From assembly GCA_049323795.1 (NCBI GenBank), contig JBMOOH010000001.1, positions 62,001 through 126,000 of the forward strand: 64,000 nt of DNA, written 5' to 3'. Shown here one piece after another: positions 1 through 8,953 of the stretch. The position numbers were made by a program, and so were the translations under genes. The notes under the pieces were generated by a model. That model was not told where the DNA came from. It did not search any database and saw nothing but the letters and a program-made list of their open reading frames with translations. Source of the stretch: JAOADN01 sp049323795. GTDB lineage: Bacteria > Pseudomonadota > Alphaproteobacteria > Rhodobacterales > Rhodobacteraceae. Numbering within the stretch: position 1 is the stretch's first letter; the number at the start of each line of letters is the position of its first letter.

Positions 1-515
1 ATGCGCCGCGCGAGATCTGATTGCGGCATGGTTCCCAGGAGCACCGTCAGCACATCGTCGCCCCAGGTCACAGGGATGCCGGTCGCAGTCCAGGCCGCGG
101 ACATCCCGGTGATCGCGGGCACGACACGCACCGGAACATCGTCCCTCAACCGCGTGTAGAGATGCATGAAGGAGCCGAAAAAGAACGGATCGCCCTCGCA
201 GAGGACGACCACGTCCGCGCCGGACCGGGCAATATCCCGCACGCGCCCCGAGACCTCGGCGTAGAAGCCCGACAGGCACTCTGCATAGGCGGGATCGTCC
301 AGCGGGATTTCCGTTGTTACCGGGTACTCCATCGGGATTTCGACCGCATCGGCGCGCAGCATCCCCTCCACGATGGTCCGCGCGCGGCCCGGACGTCCGG
401 CCTTGCGGAAATAGGCGACATGGGTCGCGCCGCGCACCAGCCGGTCCGCGCGGACACTCATCAGGTCGGGGTCGCCGGGTCCGAGGCCGACGCCATAAAC
501 CGTCCCGACGCTCAT
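1..515 (-). CDS. cobI: Precorrin-2 C20-methyltransferase (CobI), 3' end outside window
   Basis: SAM-dependent methylation of precorrin-2 at C20 to give precorrin-3A, an early step of aerobic corrin synthesis in the cytoplasm. The visible 171 codons start SVGTVYGVGLGPGDPDLMSV, the glycine-rich N-terminal signature of tetrapyrrole methylases, followed by a VVLCEGDPFFFGSFMHLY segment and a PAITGMSAAW segment, both typical of the CobI/CbiL branch. The start ATG (513-515) overlaps the cobH stop in an ATGA, so it is translationally coupled as a distal gene of the riboswitch-led minus-strand operon. The C-terminal third, about 70 residues, lies off the left edge. Assignment rests on family motifs plus operon position. 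Confidence 0.93.
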   Translation of the reverse strand, partial: MSVGTVYGVGLGPGDPDLMSVRADRLVRGATHVAYFRKAGRPGRARTIVEGMLRADAVEIPMEYPVTTEIPLDDPAYAECLSGFYAEVSGRVRDIARSGADVVVLCEGDPFFFGSFMHLYTRLRDDVPVRVVPAITGMSAAWTATGIPVTWGDDVLTVLLGTMPQSDLARR

Positions 516-1141
516 TCCGCGCGGCTCGCGATGGCGTTGATGGCGGCGACTGTGATCGCGCTGCCGCCGAGGCGCCCCTCGACGATCAGGCAAGGCGCGG
601 GCTGCGCCTCCCACAGGGCGGCCTTCGATTCCGCTGCACCGACGAAGCCCACGGGGCAACCGATGATCGCCGCCGGGCGCGGGCAGTCGGGGTCTTCCAG
701 CATCTCCAGCAGGTGGAACAGCGCCGTCGGCGCATTGCCGATGGCGACGAGGCCTCCAGCCAGATGCGGGCGCCACAATTCCAGCGCCGCGGCGGAGCGG
801 GTGGTGCCCATCCTTGCGGCAAGATCGGGCACGGCCGCGTCCTGAAGCGTGCAGATTACGTCATTCCCGGCAGGCAGCCGCTTGCGTGTCACCCCTTCGC
901 TGACCATGCGCGCATCGCAGAGGATCGGCGCGCCCGCCTCGAGCGCCGTACGCGCTGCTTCGACCATACCGGGGGAAAACCGCACATGCGCCTCCAGCCC
1001 CACCATGCCCGCCGCATGGATCATGCGGACGGCGACCTGTTCCTCGTCGGGCGCAAAGCGAGCAAGGTCCGCCTCTGCCCGGATCGTCGCGAAGCTCTCG
1101 GCATAGATCGCCGCGCCGTCTGTCTCGTAGGTATAGGGCAT
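512..1141 (-). CDS. cobH: Precorrin-8X methylmutase (CobH)
   Basis: Catalyses the methyl shift from C11 to C12 that converts precorrin-8X into hydrogenobyrinate. The protein is 209 aa, the family length. Visible signatures are VRMIHAAGMVGL near residues 37-48, which includes the conserved histidine used in the [1,5]-methyl shift, then GAPILCDARMVSEGV, and the C-terminal IIGCPVGFVGAAESKAAL. It sits three bases after the cobG stop and its own stop overlaps the cobI start (ATGA), so all are in one transcript. Nothing is missing. Family recognition is firm. Confidence 0.96.
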   Translation of the reverse strand: MPYTYETDGAAIYAESFATIRAEADLARFAPDEEQVAVRMIHAAGMVGLEAHVRFSPGMVEAARTALEAGAPILCDARMVSEGVTRKRLPAGNDVICTLQDAAVPDLAARMGTTRSAAALELWRPHLAGGLVAIGNAPTALFHLLEMLEDPDCPRPAAIIGCPVGFVGAAESKAALWEAQPAPCLIVEGRLGGSAITVAAINAIASRAE

Positions 1142-1144
1142 GGG

Positions 1145-2317
1145 TTAGCCGCCGATAAAGTCCGCCACCTTGCCGGGGGCGAGCCCGACGCGCGCAGGTT
1201 CATCCCACGGTGCGCCGTTCCGGACAAGATCGAAGCGGCCTTCACGGCCGACCATTGTGATATCGGCGCTCTTGGGTCGTGCGCAGCCCTTGGCGCAACC
1301 CGAGACATGCAGGCGGACACCGGACGGCAGGCTGCTCGCCACGTCACGCGCCATCGCGCGGGTTTCAACACTGGCTTGCGGGCAGGCAGGCAGGCCGATG
1401 CAGGCGTCCACCCTCAGGAGCGGGTCTGACCGATCGGTCAGCAGAGTCCGGTGGCCCGCGAACACCGCCGGGTCATATACCCCGGGAAGGAAGACCATGC
1501 GCCACGGCGTGATCCGGAGCACCGGACTTCCGAGGTCTGCCAGCGCCTCGAGGTCGGCGGGGCCCAGTTGACCGAACGCTGCCGCGACCAGAAGCCCGCC
1601 CGGGACCGGGCCTGGCTGCGGCGGCGTTGCGGCCGGATTGGGCACCGAAGCGCCAACGAGGCCAGACGGCAAGCCGGTTCCGTTCGCGAGGTGCCTGGCC
1701 ATACGTCCGCGCCCATCGGGACCGACCCCGCCAGAGGCGATGAACCATCGGGCAAGGTCGAAGGCCAGGGCTGCTGCATCACGCGGGCCTTGCGCCTCAC
1801 GCCCCGTGCCATAGCCGTCTGCGCGCACGATCAGGCGGTCTTTTGCGGCCTCGATGCGGATATCGCCGCTTACCTCGGCGAGTTGACGGGCTGGCCCGGT
1901 ATCCACGACGAAACCGAATTTCGAAGGCAGGGCCGCGAATTCGGGCCTGCGCAGCCCTTCGGTCAGCGCGGACGCGATCTGCGTTTGAGGGTCGTCGGCG
2001 CTGCGCCCGCGGAACGGATCGACCACGATGTTGCGCCGGCCCTCTGCTGACGGGTCGTCGTCCAGAAGGCCGAGCCGCGCCAGCGCGACCAGAAGCGGTG
2101 CGTGCCCCGCCTCGGTCACGCCACGGAGTTGCAGGTTGGCCCGGTTCGTCAGGTCGATCAGGCCATTCCCGAATGCACGCGCGGCAGCGGCAAGCCCGCG
2201 CGCCTGATCCCCGGTCAATCGCCCGAGCGGTGGTCGGACGCGAACGACAAGTCCGTCGCCCGATTGCATCGGCCGGTGCGCGCCGGGGCACCAACCCCGG
2301 ATGGCGGGGGCGCTCAT
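1145..2317 (-). CDS. cobG: Precorrin-3B synthase (CobG)
   Basis: O2-dependent monooxygenase that hydroxylates C20 of precorrin-3A and forms the gamma-lactone, the step that marks the aerobic B12 route. It belongs to the nitrite/sulfite reductase-like fold. The 390-aa protein begins MSAPAIRGWCPGAHRPMQSG; the start (2315-2317) overlaps the cobN stop by ATGA, and a longer in-frame reading upstream is only the shadow of cobN. The repeat motif around NGLIDLTNRANLQLRGV and the cysteine pairs in ACIGLPACPQA and HVSGCAKGCARPK are the expected 4Fe-4S ligands. It lies between cobN and cobH in the same operon. Confidence 0.94.
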   Translation of the reverse strand: MSAPAIRGWCPGAHRPMQSGDGLVVRVRPPLGRLTGDQARGLAAAARAFGNGLIDLTNRANLQLRGVTEAGHAPLLVALARLGLLDDDPSAEGRRNIVVDPFRGRSADDPQTQIASALTEGLRRPEFAALPSKFGFVVDTGPARQLAEVSGDIRIEAAKDRLIVRADGYGTGREAQGPRDAAALAFDLARWFIASGGVGPDGRGRMARHLANGTGLPSGLVGASVPNPAATPPQPGPVPGGLLVAAAFGQLGPADLEALADLGSPVLRITPWRMVFLPGVYDPAVFAGHRTLLTDRSDPLLRVDACIGLPACPQASVETRAMARDVASSLPSGVRLHVSGCAKGCARPKSADITMVGREGRFDLVRNGAPWDEPARVGLAPGKVADFIGG

Positions 2318-5300
2318 GTCCCCGTCTCCAATCGTGTCTCCGGCTCTGCCAGGATCGAGTTGCGCCGCGACTGCCAGAGGCCGGCGGCGTGCAATTCGGT
2401 GAAGCGGTCGCGCATGGCGGCGAGTGCCTCGGGGTTCGCTTCCTCCAGAAACGCGGTCACATCCGCATCGCCCAGTGTCGCGTCCCAGAACTGATCGAAT
2501 AGATGCGGGCCGACGACGCCCGCCAGATGCGCGAAGGCCGCCATGTTCTCCAGCGTCGCGGCGATCTCGGCGGCGCCGCGGAACCCGTGGCGGCGCATGC
2601 CGAGGATCCAGCGCGGGTTCGCCGCGCGGGCCTGCACGACGCGGGCGATCTCCTCGGTCAGTGCGCGGGCGCGGGGGCGCGACGGATCGGTGTTGTCGAC
2701 ATGGTAGAGCCGCGCCGCGCCGCCCGTGATCCCCTGTGCCGCGGCAAAACCCGCCTCGTGGCTGGCATAGTCCTCGGCCAACAGGAGATCGGTCTCGGGC
2801 AGGTCCTGGAGGTGGACGAAAGCGTCGGCCTTGGCCACGCGATGCCGGATGCCGCTTTCGTCGCGCACCTGCCGCTCGCCGTCGAGCGCCCAGGCCGACG
2901 CTGCAAGCCACGCCTCGCCCGCCGCGCGGCGCCCGTCCTCCGAATAATCGCCCAGCGACGGCCCCATCCCGAGCCCGAAACTGCCCGGCGCGGGGCCGTA
3001 GACGCGCGCCTCCTCACGGCCGACATAAGGGTTCCAGTCGGGCGCCTCGTCGCGCGCGCTCAGCACCCGCACCGCCTGTTGGAACAGCGCCGAGAGCGTC
3101 GGGAACACGTCCCGAAACAGGCCCGAGACCCGGAGCGTCACGTCGATACGCGGGCGGTCGAGCTCGGCGATAGGGACGACCTCGATGCCCGAAACCCGCT
3201 CGAACCCTTCGTCCCAGACCGGGCGCACGCCCAGCAGCGCCAGCGCCATGGCGAACTCTTCGCCTGCCGTGCGCATGGTTGCCGATCCCCAGAGATCGAC
3301 GACCAGCGCCCGCGGCCAGTCGCCCTCGTCCTGCAAATGGCGGCGGATCAGCTCGTCTGCCAGCGCGACGCCCTGCCGGAACGCGGCGCGCGTGGGCACG
3401 CTGCGCGGATCGGTTGTGTAGAGATTGCGGCCCGTGGGCAGCACGTCTGTCCGACCGCGATAGGGCGAGCCCGACGGCCCCGGCTCGATCCGGCGACCCG
3501 AGAGCGCATCGAGCAGCGCCTGCCGCTCGGCTTGGGCCGAGGTTGCGGCGTCGAAAGCGCCTTGCGCGGCCGGCCCCCGCCCCCAGACATGCAGCCCGTC
3601 GCCGAACTGGCTTTCCTTCACGTCGCAGACGAAGCGGTCGATCCGTGTGATCGCCTCGGCCGGGCAGGAGGCGGCCTCGATGCCCAGATCGCTTTCGACG
3701 CCGAGAGCCCGCGCTTCGTCGCGGATATCGGACATCAGCCGGTCACGGCGGCGAGGGTCGAGGCCGTCAGCATTGGAGAACTCGTCGAGCAGTGCCTCGA
3801 GACGGGCGAGCCTTTGCGGGGTTCGCGACGCTTTCAGCGGCGGCGGGATATGCCCGATGGTCACGGCGCCGATGCGCCGCTTGGCCTGAGCCGCCTCGCC
3901 GGGGTCGTTGACGATGAAGGGGTAAATCACCGGCAAATCACCGATCAGCACCTCGGGCCAGCAGGCCTCGGACAGGGCCACCGCCTTGCCCGGCAGCCAT
4001 TCGAGCGTGCCATGGGCGCCGATATGGATAAGCGCGTCGGTCTGCTTCCGAAGCCAGAGATAGAAGGCGACATAGGCATGGCGCGGCACGCGAGACAGGT
4101 CGTGGTAGTCATTCTCGCGGGTCTTGGGCATGCCGCGCTCGGGTTGCAACGCCACCAGCGCATTGCCGCGCCGGACGGCGGCGAAGGCGAAGCCGTCAGG
4201 GCCAGCGTCGGCGTCGTCTTCTGGCGACCCCCAGGCGGCGTCCAGATCATCACGGAGGCTCTGCGGCAGCTTGGCCAGCGCGGCGCGGTAATCCCGCATC
4301 GGCCAGTGAATACGCTCGGTTGAAAGCTCCTCGTGCAACGGCGCGCCGGGTGCAACCTCGTGCCCTGTCTCGGCCAGATCGGAAAGGATCGCTTCGGCCG
4401 AGGCCAGCGCGTCGAGGCCCACGGCGTGGGCCATGTTCCAGTCGCGCCCCGGATAGGTCGAGAGCACGAGCGTCACGCGCCGGTCGCCGGGCTGCGTGAC
4501 GGACAGCCGGTGCCAGGCCGCGACCCGGTCGGCGATGGCGGCGATCCTGCCCGCCTCGGGCGAATGGGCATATCGTGCGAACTGCAGATGCGTGTCGCGC
4601 TCCCCTGGCTCCTTGAACGAGGCGACCCCGGCGAAGAGCCGTCCATCCACCTCCGGCAGGACCACGTGCATGGCGAGGTCGGCGGGCGACAACCCGCGCT
4701 CCGCCTCGGTCCACGCTTTCCGTGTCGATGTGGCCAGCGCGACCTGGAACACCGGCACGCCCGCCGCATCGAGTGGTGACGTGCCCGCATCGCCGCGCCC
4801 CGAGAAGGAGGTGGCGTTGACGATGGACGCCGGACCGAGCCCGCGCAGTTGTCCCTCCAGCCATTCCCGCGCGCCGGGTGCCTTGAGTGACGGCGCGAAG
4901 AGGCCGAGCGCCCGGAACCCGCGGTCGCGCAGGGCTGCGAACAGCGCCTCGATTGGCGCGAGGTCGGCCGCGACGAGGTAGGAGCGGTAGAACACCACCA
5001 GCACCAGCGGTACGCCTTCGGTGAAGCGGATCGGGGCCGGACAGCAGACGCCATCCTCGGGCGTCCAGGCCCCCACCTGCGGCAGGGTCTTCGCCCCCGG
5101 CACCGGCCCGGCATAGAGGCCCGCCGCCAAGGCCATCTGCGCCAGCGCAGCCTGAGCCGCCACCGCGCCGCCCGTGTCGCAGAGATGCGTGAGGCGGCGC
5201 AACGTCGAGGCAGGCACGGTCGAGACCGCATCGAGCCGCGCATCGGGGCGTCCATCGGCGGGCAGGACGGCCAGCGCGATGCCCTTCGCCCGTGCCAGTG

Positions 5301-5613
5301 CTTCGATCTGCTGCAACCCATAAGGCCAGTAGGGAACGCCGCCGATCAAGCGCATCAGGATGCCCTTCGCGCCCTCCAGCGTCTGCTCGACATAGGTATC
5401 GACGGACAGCGGATGCTTGAGCGCCGCGATGTTGGCAAGCCGAAGCGTCGGCAACCGCCCCTCGGGCCCGCCACCCCGGTGCCAGCCTGCCGCGAAAGCG
5501 CCGAGGTCGCTGTCGGAGAAGGACAGCACGACAAGGTCTGCGGGCGATTGCCCCAGATCGGTCGGCGTCTCGTTTTCCTCGAGCCCGTGGCTTTCGCGGA
5601 AGATGACATGCAT
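2314..5613 (-). CDS. cobN: Cobaltochelatase large subunit CobN
   Basis: Large subunit of the ATP-dependent CobNST cobalt chelatase, inserting Co2+ into hydrogenobyrinate a,c-diamide. At 1099 aa it is within the shorter range of alphaproteobacterial CobN proteins. The magnesium-chelatase H/CobN domain signature ALIHIGAHGTLEWLPGK is present about mid-protein, followed by PVIYPFIVNDPGEAAQAKRR, and RRHGFRGAAEIAATLENM near the C-terminus. The start at 5613 lies 28 bases after cobW. No cobS- or cobT-type chelatase partner lies in this window; the cobS and cobT found here are the unrelated nucleotide-loop enzymes, so the AAA+ partners must be encoded elsewhere. Confidence 0.96.
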   Translation of the reverse strand: MHVIFRESHGLEENETPTDLGQSPADLVVLSFSDSDLGAFAAGWHRGGGPEGRLPTLRLANIAALKHPLSVDTYVEQTLEGAKGILMRLIGGVPYWPYGLQQIEALARAKGIALAVLPADGRPDARLDAVSTVPASTLRRLTHLCDTGGAVAAQAALAQMALAAGLYAGPVPGAKTLPQVGAWTPEDGVCCPAPIRFTEGVPLVLVVFYRSYLVAADLAPIEALFAALRDRGFRALGLFAPSLKAPGAREWLEGQLRGLGPASIVNATSFSGRGDAGTSPLDAAGVPVFQVALATSTRKAWTEAERGLSPADLAMHVVLPEVDGRLFAGVASFKEPGERDTHLQFARYAHSPEAGRIAAIADRVAAWHRLSVTQPGDRRVTLVLSTYPGRDWNMAHAVGLDALASAEAILSDLAETGHEVAPGAPLHEELSTERIHWPMRDYRAALAKLPQSLRDDLDAAWGSPEDDADAGPDGFAFAAVRRGNALVALQPERGMPKTRENDYHDLSRVPRHAYVAFYLWLRKQTDALIHIGAHGTLEWLPGKAVALSEACWPEVLIGDLPVIYPFIVNDPGEAAQAKRRIGAVTIGHIPPPLKASRTPQRLARLEALLDEFSNADGLDPRRRDRLMSDIRDEARALGVESDLGIEAASCPAEAITRIDRFVCDVKESQFGDGLHVWGRGPAAQGAFDAATSAQAERQALLDALSGRRIEPGPSGSPYRGRTDVLPTGRNLYTTDPRSVPTRAAFRQGVALADELIRRHLQDEGDWPRALVVDLWGSATMRTAGEEFAMALALLGVRPVWDEGFERVSGIEVVPIAELDRPRIDVTLRVSGLFRDVFPTLSALFQQAVRVLSARDEAPDWNPYVGREEARVYGPAPGSFGLGMGPSLGDYSEDGRRAAGEAWLAASAWALDGERQVRDESGIRHRVAKADAFVHLQDLPETDLLLAEDYASHEAGFAAAQGITGGAARLYHVDNTDPSRPRARALTEEIARVVQARAANPRWILGMRRHGFRGAAEIAATLENMAAFAHLAGVVGPHLFDQFWDATLGDADVTAFLEEANPEALAAMRDRFTELHAAGLWQSRRNSILAEPETRLETGT

Positions 5614-5641
5614 TCAGGCGTCCCGCCGTTGCTTTCAAACC

Positions 5642-6709
5642 CTATTCGGCGGCCTGCGCGTCCGGCACCAGAATACCCCGGATCGCGGCAGCGTCGACAT
5701 CGTCGTGCTCTGCGATGACCACAAGCCGACCGCGTCGCCCCTCCTCGGGCTTCCAGGGGCGGTCGTACTGGTGGCGCACCCGTGCGCCCACAGCCTGCAC
5801 CAGAAGGCGCATGGGCTTGCCCGAAACCGCCGCATAGCCCTTGACGCGCAGGATGTTCTGCCGCTCGGCCAGCGCGGAGATCCGCGCAACGAGCTCCGCC
5901 GGATCGGTGATCTCTGGGATGTCGATGACCACGCTGTCGAAATCGTCATGCTCGTGGTCCTCATGCCCGTCATGGTGGCTTGGGCGCGCGTCCATGTCGT
6001 CCTCGGCGGCAGCCCCGAGCCCTAGGATCACACGGGGATCGACGGCGCCCTCGGCCACCTCGATGATCGGTAGAGGGCGTGGTGCCTCGGCCTCGATCAA
6101 AGCCTTGGCCCTGGCCACGCCCTCGGGTCCGGCGAGGTCTGGCTTGGTCAGAAGCACGATGTCGGCGCAGGAGATCTGGTCCTCGAACACCTCGGAAAGC
6201 GGCGTCTCGTGGTCGATGCTCTCGTCGGCCATCCGCTGCGCGTCCACCGCCGCGACGTTGGGCGCGAAGCGTCCCGCCGCAACAGCCTCGGCATCGGCCA
6301 GCGCGATGACCCCGTCCACCGTGATCTTCGAGCGGATGCCGGGCCAGTCGAACGCCTTCAGCAGAGGCTTCGGTAGCGCAAGGCCCGAGGTCTCGATCAG
6401 AATGTGATCCGGGCGCGGATCAAGCGCCATCAGCGCCTCGATCGTCGGGATGAAATCGTCCGCCACGGTGCAGCAGATGCAGCCATTGGCCAGTTCCACG
6501 ATGTTTTCCGCCGGGCAATCGGGGATCGCGCAACCCTTCAGGATCTCGCCATCGACGCCGACATCGCCGAACTCATTGACGACGATTGCCAGCCGCTTTC
6601 CGCCGGGGTTCTTCATCAGATGCGAGATCAGCGTGGTTTTCCCCGAGCCGAGGAAGCCGGTGATGACGGTGACGGGGAGTTTCTCGAGATTGTTTTCGGG
6701 GCTGGCCAT
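5642..6709 (-). CDS. cobW: CobW-type G3E GTPase / metal chaperone
   Basis: G3E-family GTPase; CobW proteins are thought to deliver cobalt to the chelatase. The 355-aa protein has a Walker A GFLGSGKTTL near residues 15-24, the metal-binding motif GCICC about 65 residues later, TKPDLAG as the guanine-recognition segment, and a histidine/aspartate-rich linker (RPSHHDGHEDHEHDD) before the CobW C-terminal domain, suited to metal binding. I take MASPENNLEKLP (ATG 6707-6709) as the start because a longer reading overlaps the upstream DUF1636 gene, whose stop is only one base away. It lies between DUF1636 and cobN, in keeping with a chaperone role. Confidence 0.94.
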   Translation of the reverse strand: MASPENNLEKLPVTVITGFLGSGKTTLISHLMKNPGGKRLAIVVNEFGDVGVDGEILKGCAIPDCPAENIVELANGCICCTVADDFIPTIEALMALDPRPDHILIETSGLALPKPLLKAFDWPGIRSKITVDGVIALADAEAVAAGRFAPNVAAVDAQRMADESIDHETPLSEVFEDQISCADIVLLTKPDLAGPEGVARAKALIEAEAPRPLPIIEVAEGAVDPRVILGLGAAAEDDMDARPSHHDGHEDHEHDDFDSVVIDIPEITDPAELVARISALAERQNILRVKGYAAVSGKPMRLLVQAVGARVRHQYDRPWKPEEGRRGRLVVIAEHDDVDAAAIRGILVPDAQAAE

Positions 6710-6710
6710 G

Positions 6711-7106
6711 TCAGGTCTCTCCAAGGTTGGGCGCGACAGGATCGAGCGGCGGGATGCGCGCGATGCAGTTCTTGCGGAAGTGTTCGGGGCGTTCGCGCCA
6801 AGGCACGAGACCGTCGGTCGTCGCGGCGTATTTGAGGGCGCCTTCGCGGATCGTGTCCGGATGGTCGAGTGGATCGAAGTTTCCGTAAACATAAGTCCAG
6901 CGCCCCGGTCCACGGAGCGCGATGGTGCAGCCCTGCGAACAATTCGATAGGCATTCGACCGGTGTGATGGCCACGCCATCAAGGCCCGACTCGCTCAGTC
7001 GACGAAAGAGTGTCGCACCGGGACGTTCGGCATCCTCAGACACGTCCTGTCCCTGCCGGCAGCGGGTGCAGACGAGGAGTTCCACTCGGGATGACAGGTG
7101 CGCCAT
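6711..7106 (-). CDS. DUF1636 family metal/cluster-binding protein
   Basis: A 131-aa protein of the DUF1636 family, which commonly sits beside cobW in alphaproteobacteria; biochemical function unknown. It looks like a small thioredoxin-like ferredoxin: CTRCRQGQ near the N-terminus and VECLSNCSQGCTIAL in the middle give a cysteine pattern suited to a 2Fe-2S cluster or metal. The start MAHLSSRVELL (7104-7106) is chosen because GGGAG lies about five bases upstream; a longer start at 7118 is possible. It is the first gene after the cobalamin riboswitch, which places it in the B12 regulon. Role in cobalt handling is inference. Confidence 0.85.
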   Translation of the reverse strand: MAHLSSRVELLVCTRCRQGQDVSEDAERPGATLFRRLSESGLDGVAITPVECLSNCSQGCTIALRGPGRWTYVYGNFDPLDHPDTIREGALKYAATTDGLVPWRERPEHFRKNCIARIPPLDPVAPNLGET

Positions 7107-7203
7107 GCATGCTCCCATTCGTCGGGCGGACGCGGGCACGGAGCGGATGGACGGCAAAGCTGCCGCCAGTCCGACACCGGGGCACCCCGCCCGGGTTCAG
7201 TCG

Positions 7204-7400
7204 TCGCGCTGGCAGGTCTCCCGGCTTACGGATGTCAGGAGGCAGTCGCCTTCCTGTCGGTCGCCCGGCCTTCCCGACCTGTCACAGGTCAGTGGCCATC
7301 GGGCGCCCTCTCCGGTCACGGTCGCGGGGGCGGCTGCGGTTCGGCCCGGACTTTCAGACCTCGCGCATTCCCTTTTCACCTGTTAGCACAGGCACCAGCA
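7204..7400 (-). promoter_or_regulatory. Adenosylcobalamin riboswitch
   Basis: Read on the minus strand, the segment starts GGTGCC, then has AACAGGTGAAAAGGGAA, a GCCGCCCCCGCGACCGTGA core, and ends with the B12 box AGCCGGGAGACCTGCC (complement of 7211-7226). This order matches the cobalamin riboswitch family. It lies about 100 bases upstream of the DUF1636 start, so it should control DUF1636-cobW-cobN-cobG-cobH-cobI, repressing when AdoCbl is abundant. The plus-strand cobO starts only about 50 bases beyond its 5' end, leaving a very short divergent promoter region. Confidence 0.93.
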
Positions 7401-7453
7401 TGCCCAGATGCTCAGGCCCGCCCGCCCCTGTCAAGATTAAAGGAGCTCCGCCC

Positions 7454-8062
7454 ATGGATGACGTGACCCTTCGCCACAACGAAAAGATGAAGCGTATCAA
7501 GGCCGCGCGCGACGAAATGATGAAGACCAAGACCGAGGAAAAGGGTCTGATCATCGTGCACACCGGCGCGGGCAAGGGCAAATCGTCGTCGGGCTTCGGC
7601 ATGATCATGCGCTGCATCGCCCACGGGATGCCATGCGCGGTCGTCCAGTTCATCAAGGGCAACTGGGAGACCGGCGAAAAGACCTTCCTGCGGGAGCGAT
7701 TCGCGAATGAGTGCCGGTTCTTCGTCTCGGGCGAGGGCTTCACATGGGAAACGCAGGATCGCGAACGGGACGTCGCGGCGGCCCAGAACGGTTGGCGGAT
7801 CGCGAAGGAACAGATCCTCGACCCCGAGATCCAATTCGTCCTACTGGACGAGATCAACATCGCGCTGCGCTACGATTACCTCGATATCGACGAGGTGGTC
7901 GATTTCCTTCTGACGCAGAAGCCGCGCATGACCCATGTCTGCCTGACAGGCCGCAACGCCAAGCCCGAACTGATCGAGGCCGCCGACCTCGTGACCGAGA
8001 TGACTCTGACGAAACACCCGTTCAAGGACGGCGTGAAGGCGCAGAAGGGGGTGGAGTTCTGA
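7454..8062 (+). CDS. cobO: Cob(I)yrinic acid a,c-diamide adenosyltransferase (CobO/BtuR type)
   Basis: Transfers the 5'-deoxyadenosyl group from ATP to the cob(I)alt corrin, forming the Co-C bond. The 202-aa protein has the CobA/CobO P-loop HTGAGKGKSSSGFGM, CAVVQFIKGNWETGE, the acidic FVLLDEINIALRY (Walker B-like) and LTGRNAKPELIEAADLVTEM. The start ATG at 7454 has AAAGGAG about nine bases upstream; the longer upstream reading runs through the riboswitch antisense and is not coding. Its TGA shares a base with the ATG of the next gene (TGATG), showing coupling. Confidence 0.96.
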   Translation: MDDVTLRHNEKMKRIKAARDEMMKTKTEEKGLIIVHTGAGKGKSSSGFGMIMRCIAHGMPCAVVQFIKGNWETGEKTFLRERFANECRFFVSGEGFTWETQDRERDVAAAQNGWRIAKEQILDPEIQFVLLDEINIALRYDYLDIDEVVDFLLTQKPRMTHVCLTGRNAKPELIEAADLVTEMTLTKHPFKDGVKAQKGVEF

Positions 8063-8949
8063 TGACAGCGCCGGCCCGCCGCCCTCCGGCGAGTCCCTGT
8101 ATCGGCGTCTGCGTGATCGACGAGGCGAAAGGTCTTTGCACCGGCTGCGTGCGCACGCTGGACGAGATCGCCGCCTGGGGCAGTGCGAGCGAAGATCATC
8201 GCGCGGGCGTCTGGGCGGCCCTCCCCGCCCGCGCGGCGGCCATGGGCCTGTCGGTCCGGCGTCTCGACTGGCAAGGTGAGCGGCTCCCGGACGAGGTCGA
8301 GATGCGCTTCGCCGGGGCCTCTGGAACGTTCGTTGCAGGCGTCTATGGTGCGGTGGCCGAGGTCATGCGCGAAGCGGACGAACCGTTCGAGGCAAGCCGC
8401 AATGATGGCGTTCTGTCCATCAGGACAAGCCGCGCCGGATTGCGGCTGGAGGGAGCGCCCTATCTCACCGCCTTCGAGATCGCCCGGCCCGAACGTGCGC
8501 CGCTGATCGCGCTTGCCGTGCCGTTCGGGCGCGCAGGGCCCCGGGGGCCGTCGGATCTGACCGATCTTGGGCCGGACGCCGACAGCCTTCTGCCCCGTGA
8601 CGCGGGCGGGCGGCGGTTCGACCTCGGCCTTGGCCGACGCGCGGCACGCTTCACGATCCGCTGCGCCGATGATCTGGCAGAGGCGATCACGCCGCATACC
8701 GGCACGCCCTGGCCCGCCTGTCTCGGCAAGATCGGGATTTCCGTTCTGACAGCCAGCCCCGTCCGCGTGATCGAGGCGCCCTGCCTGCGCGCCGAGGTCG
8801 ATGCGATCATCCCGCCACCCGGCGGCACCTCACCCGACGGCCCGCACACCCACCTGCTCCCCGACCACATCGCGCAGGGATTCGATACGCCACCGACCGT
8901 GCCGCTGCCGAAGGGCTACGTGCTGTCGGCCCTTTTCTATCCCGGCTGA
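8062..8949 (+). CDS. DUF1289-domain protein with long C-terminal extension
   Basis: A 295-aa protein whose first ~60 residues form a DUF1289 domain: SPCIGVCVIDEAKGLCTGC with four cysteines in the C-x3-C-x9-C-x2-C arrangement, then the conserved RTLDEIAAW. DUF1289 is a small predicted metal-binding domain of unknown function. The remaining ~230 residues show no motif I recognise and end in a hydrophobic KGYVLSALFYPG. It is coupled to cobO by TGATG and followed four bases later by cobQ. The context suggests a cobalamin-linked role, but that is inference. Confidence 0.75.
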   Translation: MTAPARRPPASPCIGVCVIDEAKGLCTGCVRTLDEIAAWGSASEDHRAGVWAALPARAAAMGLSVRRLDWQGERLPDEVEMRFAGASGTFVAGVYGAVAEVMREADEPFEASRNDGVLSIRTSRAGLRLEGAPYLTAFEIARPERAPLIALAVPFGRAGPRGPSDLTDLGPDADSLLPRDAGGRRFDLGLGRRAARFTIRCADDLAEAITPHTGTPWPACLGKIGISVLTASPVRVIEAPCLRAEVDAIIPPPGGTSPDGPHTHLLPDHIAQGFDTPPTVPLPKGYVLSALFYPG

Positions 8950-8953
8950 CGCG

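Noticed and set aside
314..1429. Long plus-strand open frames opposite cobI, cobH and cobG (also opposite cobN, cobQ and hsdR)
   Set aside because: They are antisense shadows caused by high G+C codon bias; they carry no family motif and the opposite strand encodes intact enzymes.
2318..2911. N-terminal extension of CobG beyond ATG 2317
   Set aside because: It lies wholly within cobN in another frame and is arginine/proline-rich antisense-like sequence; the ATGA overlap at 2314-2317 is the natural junction.
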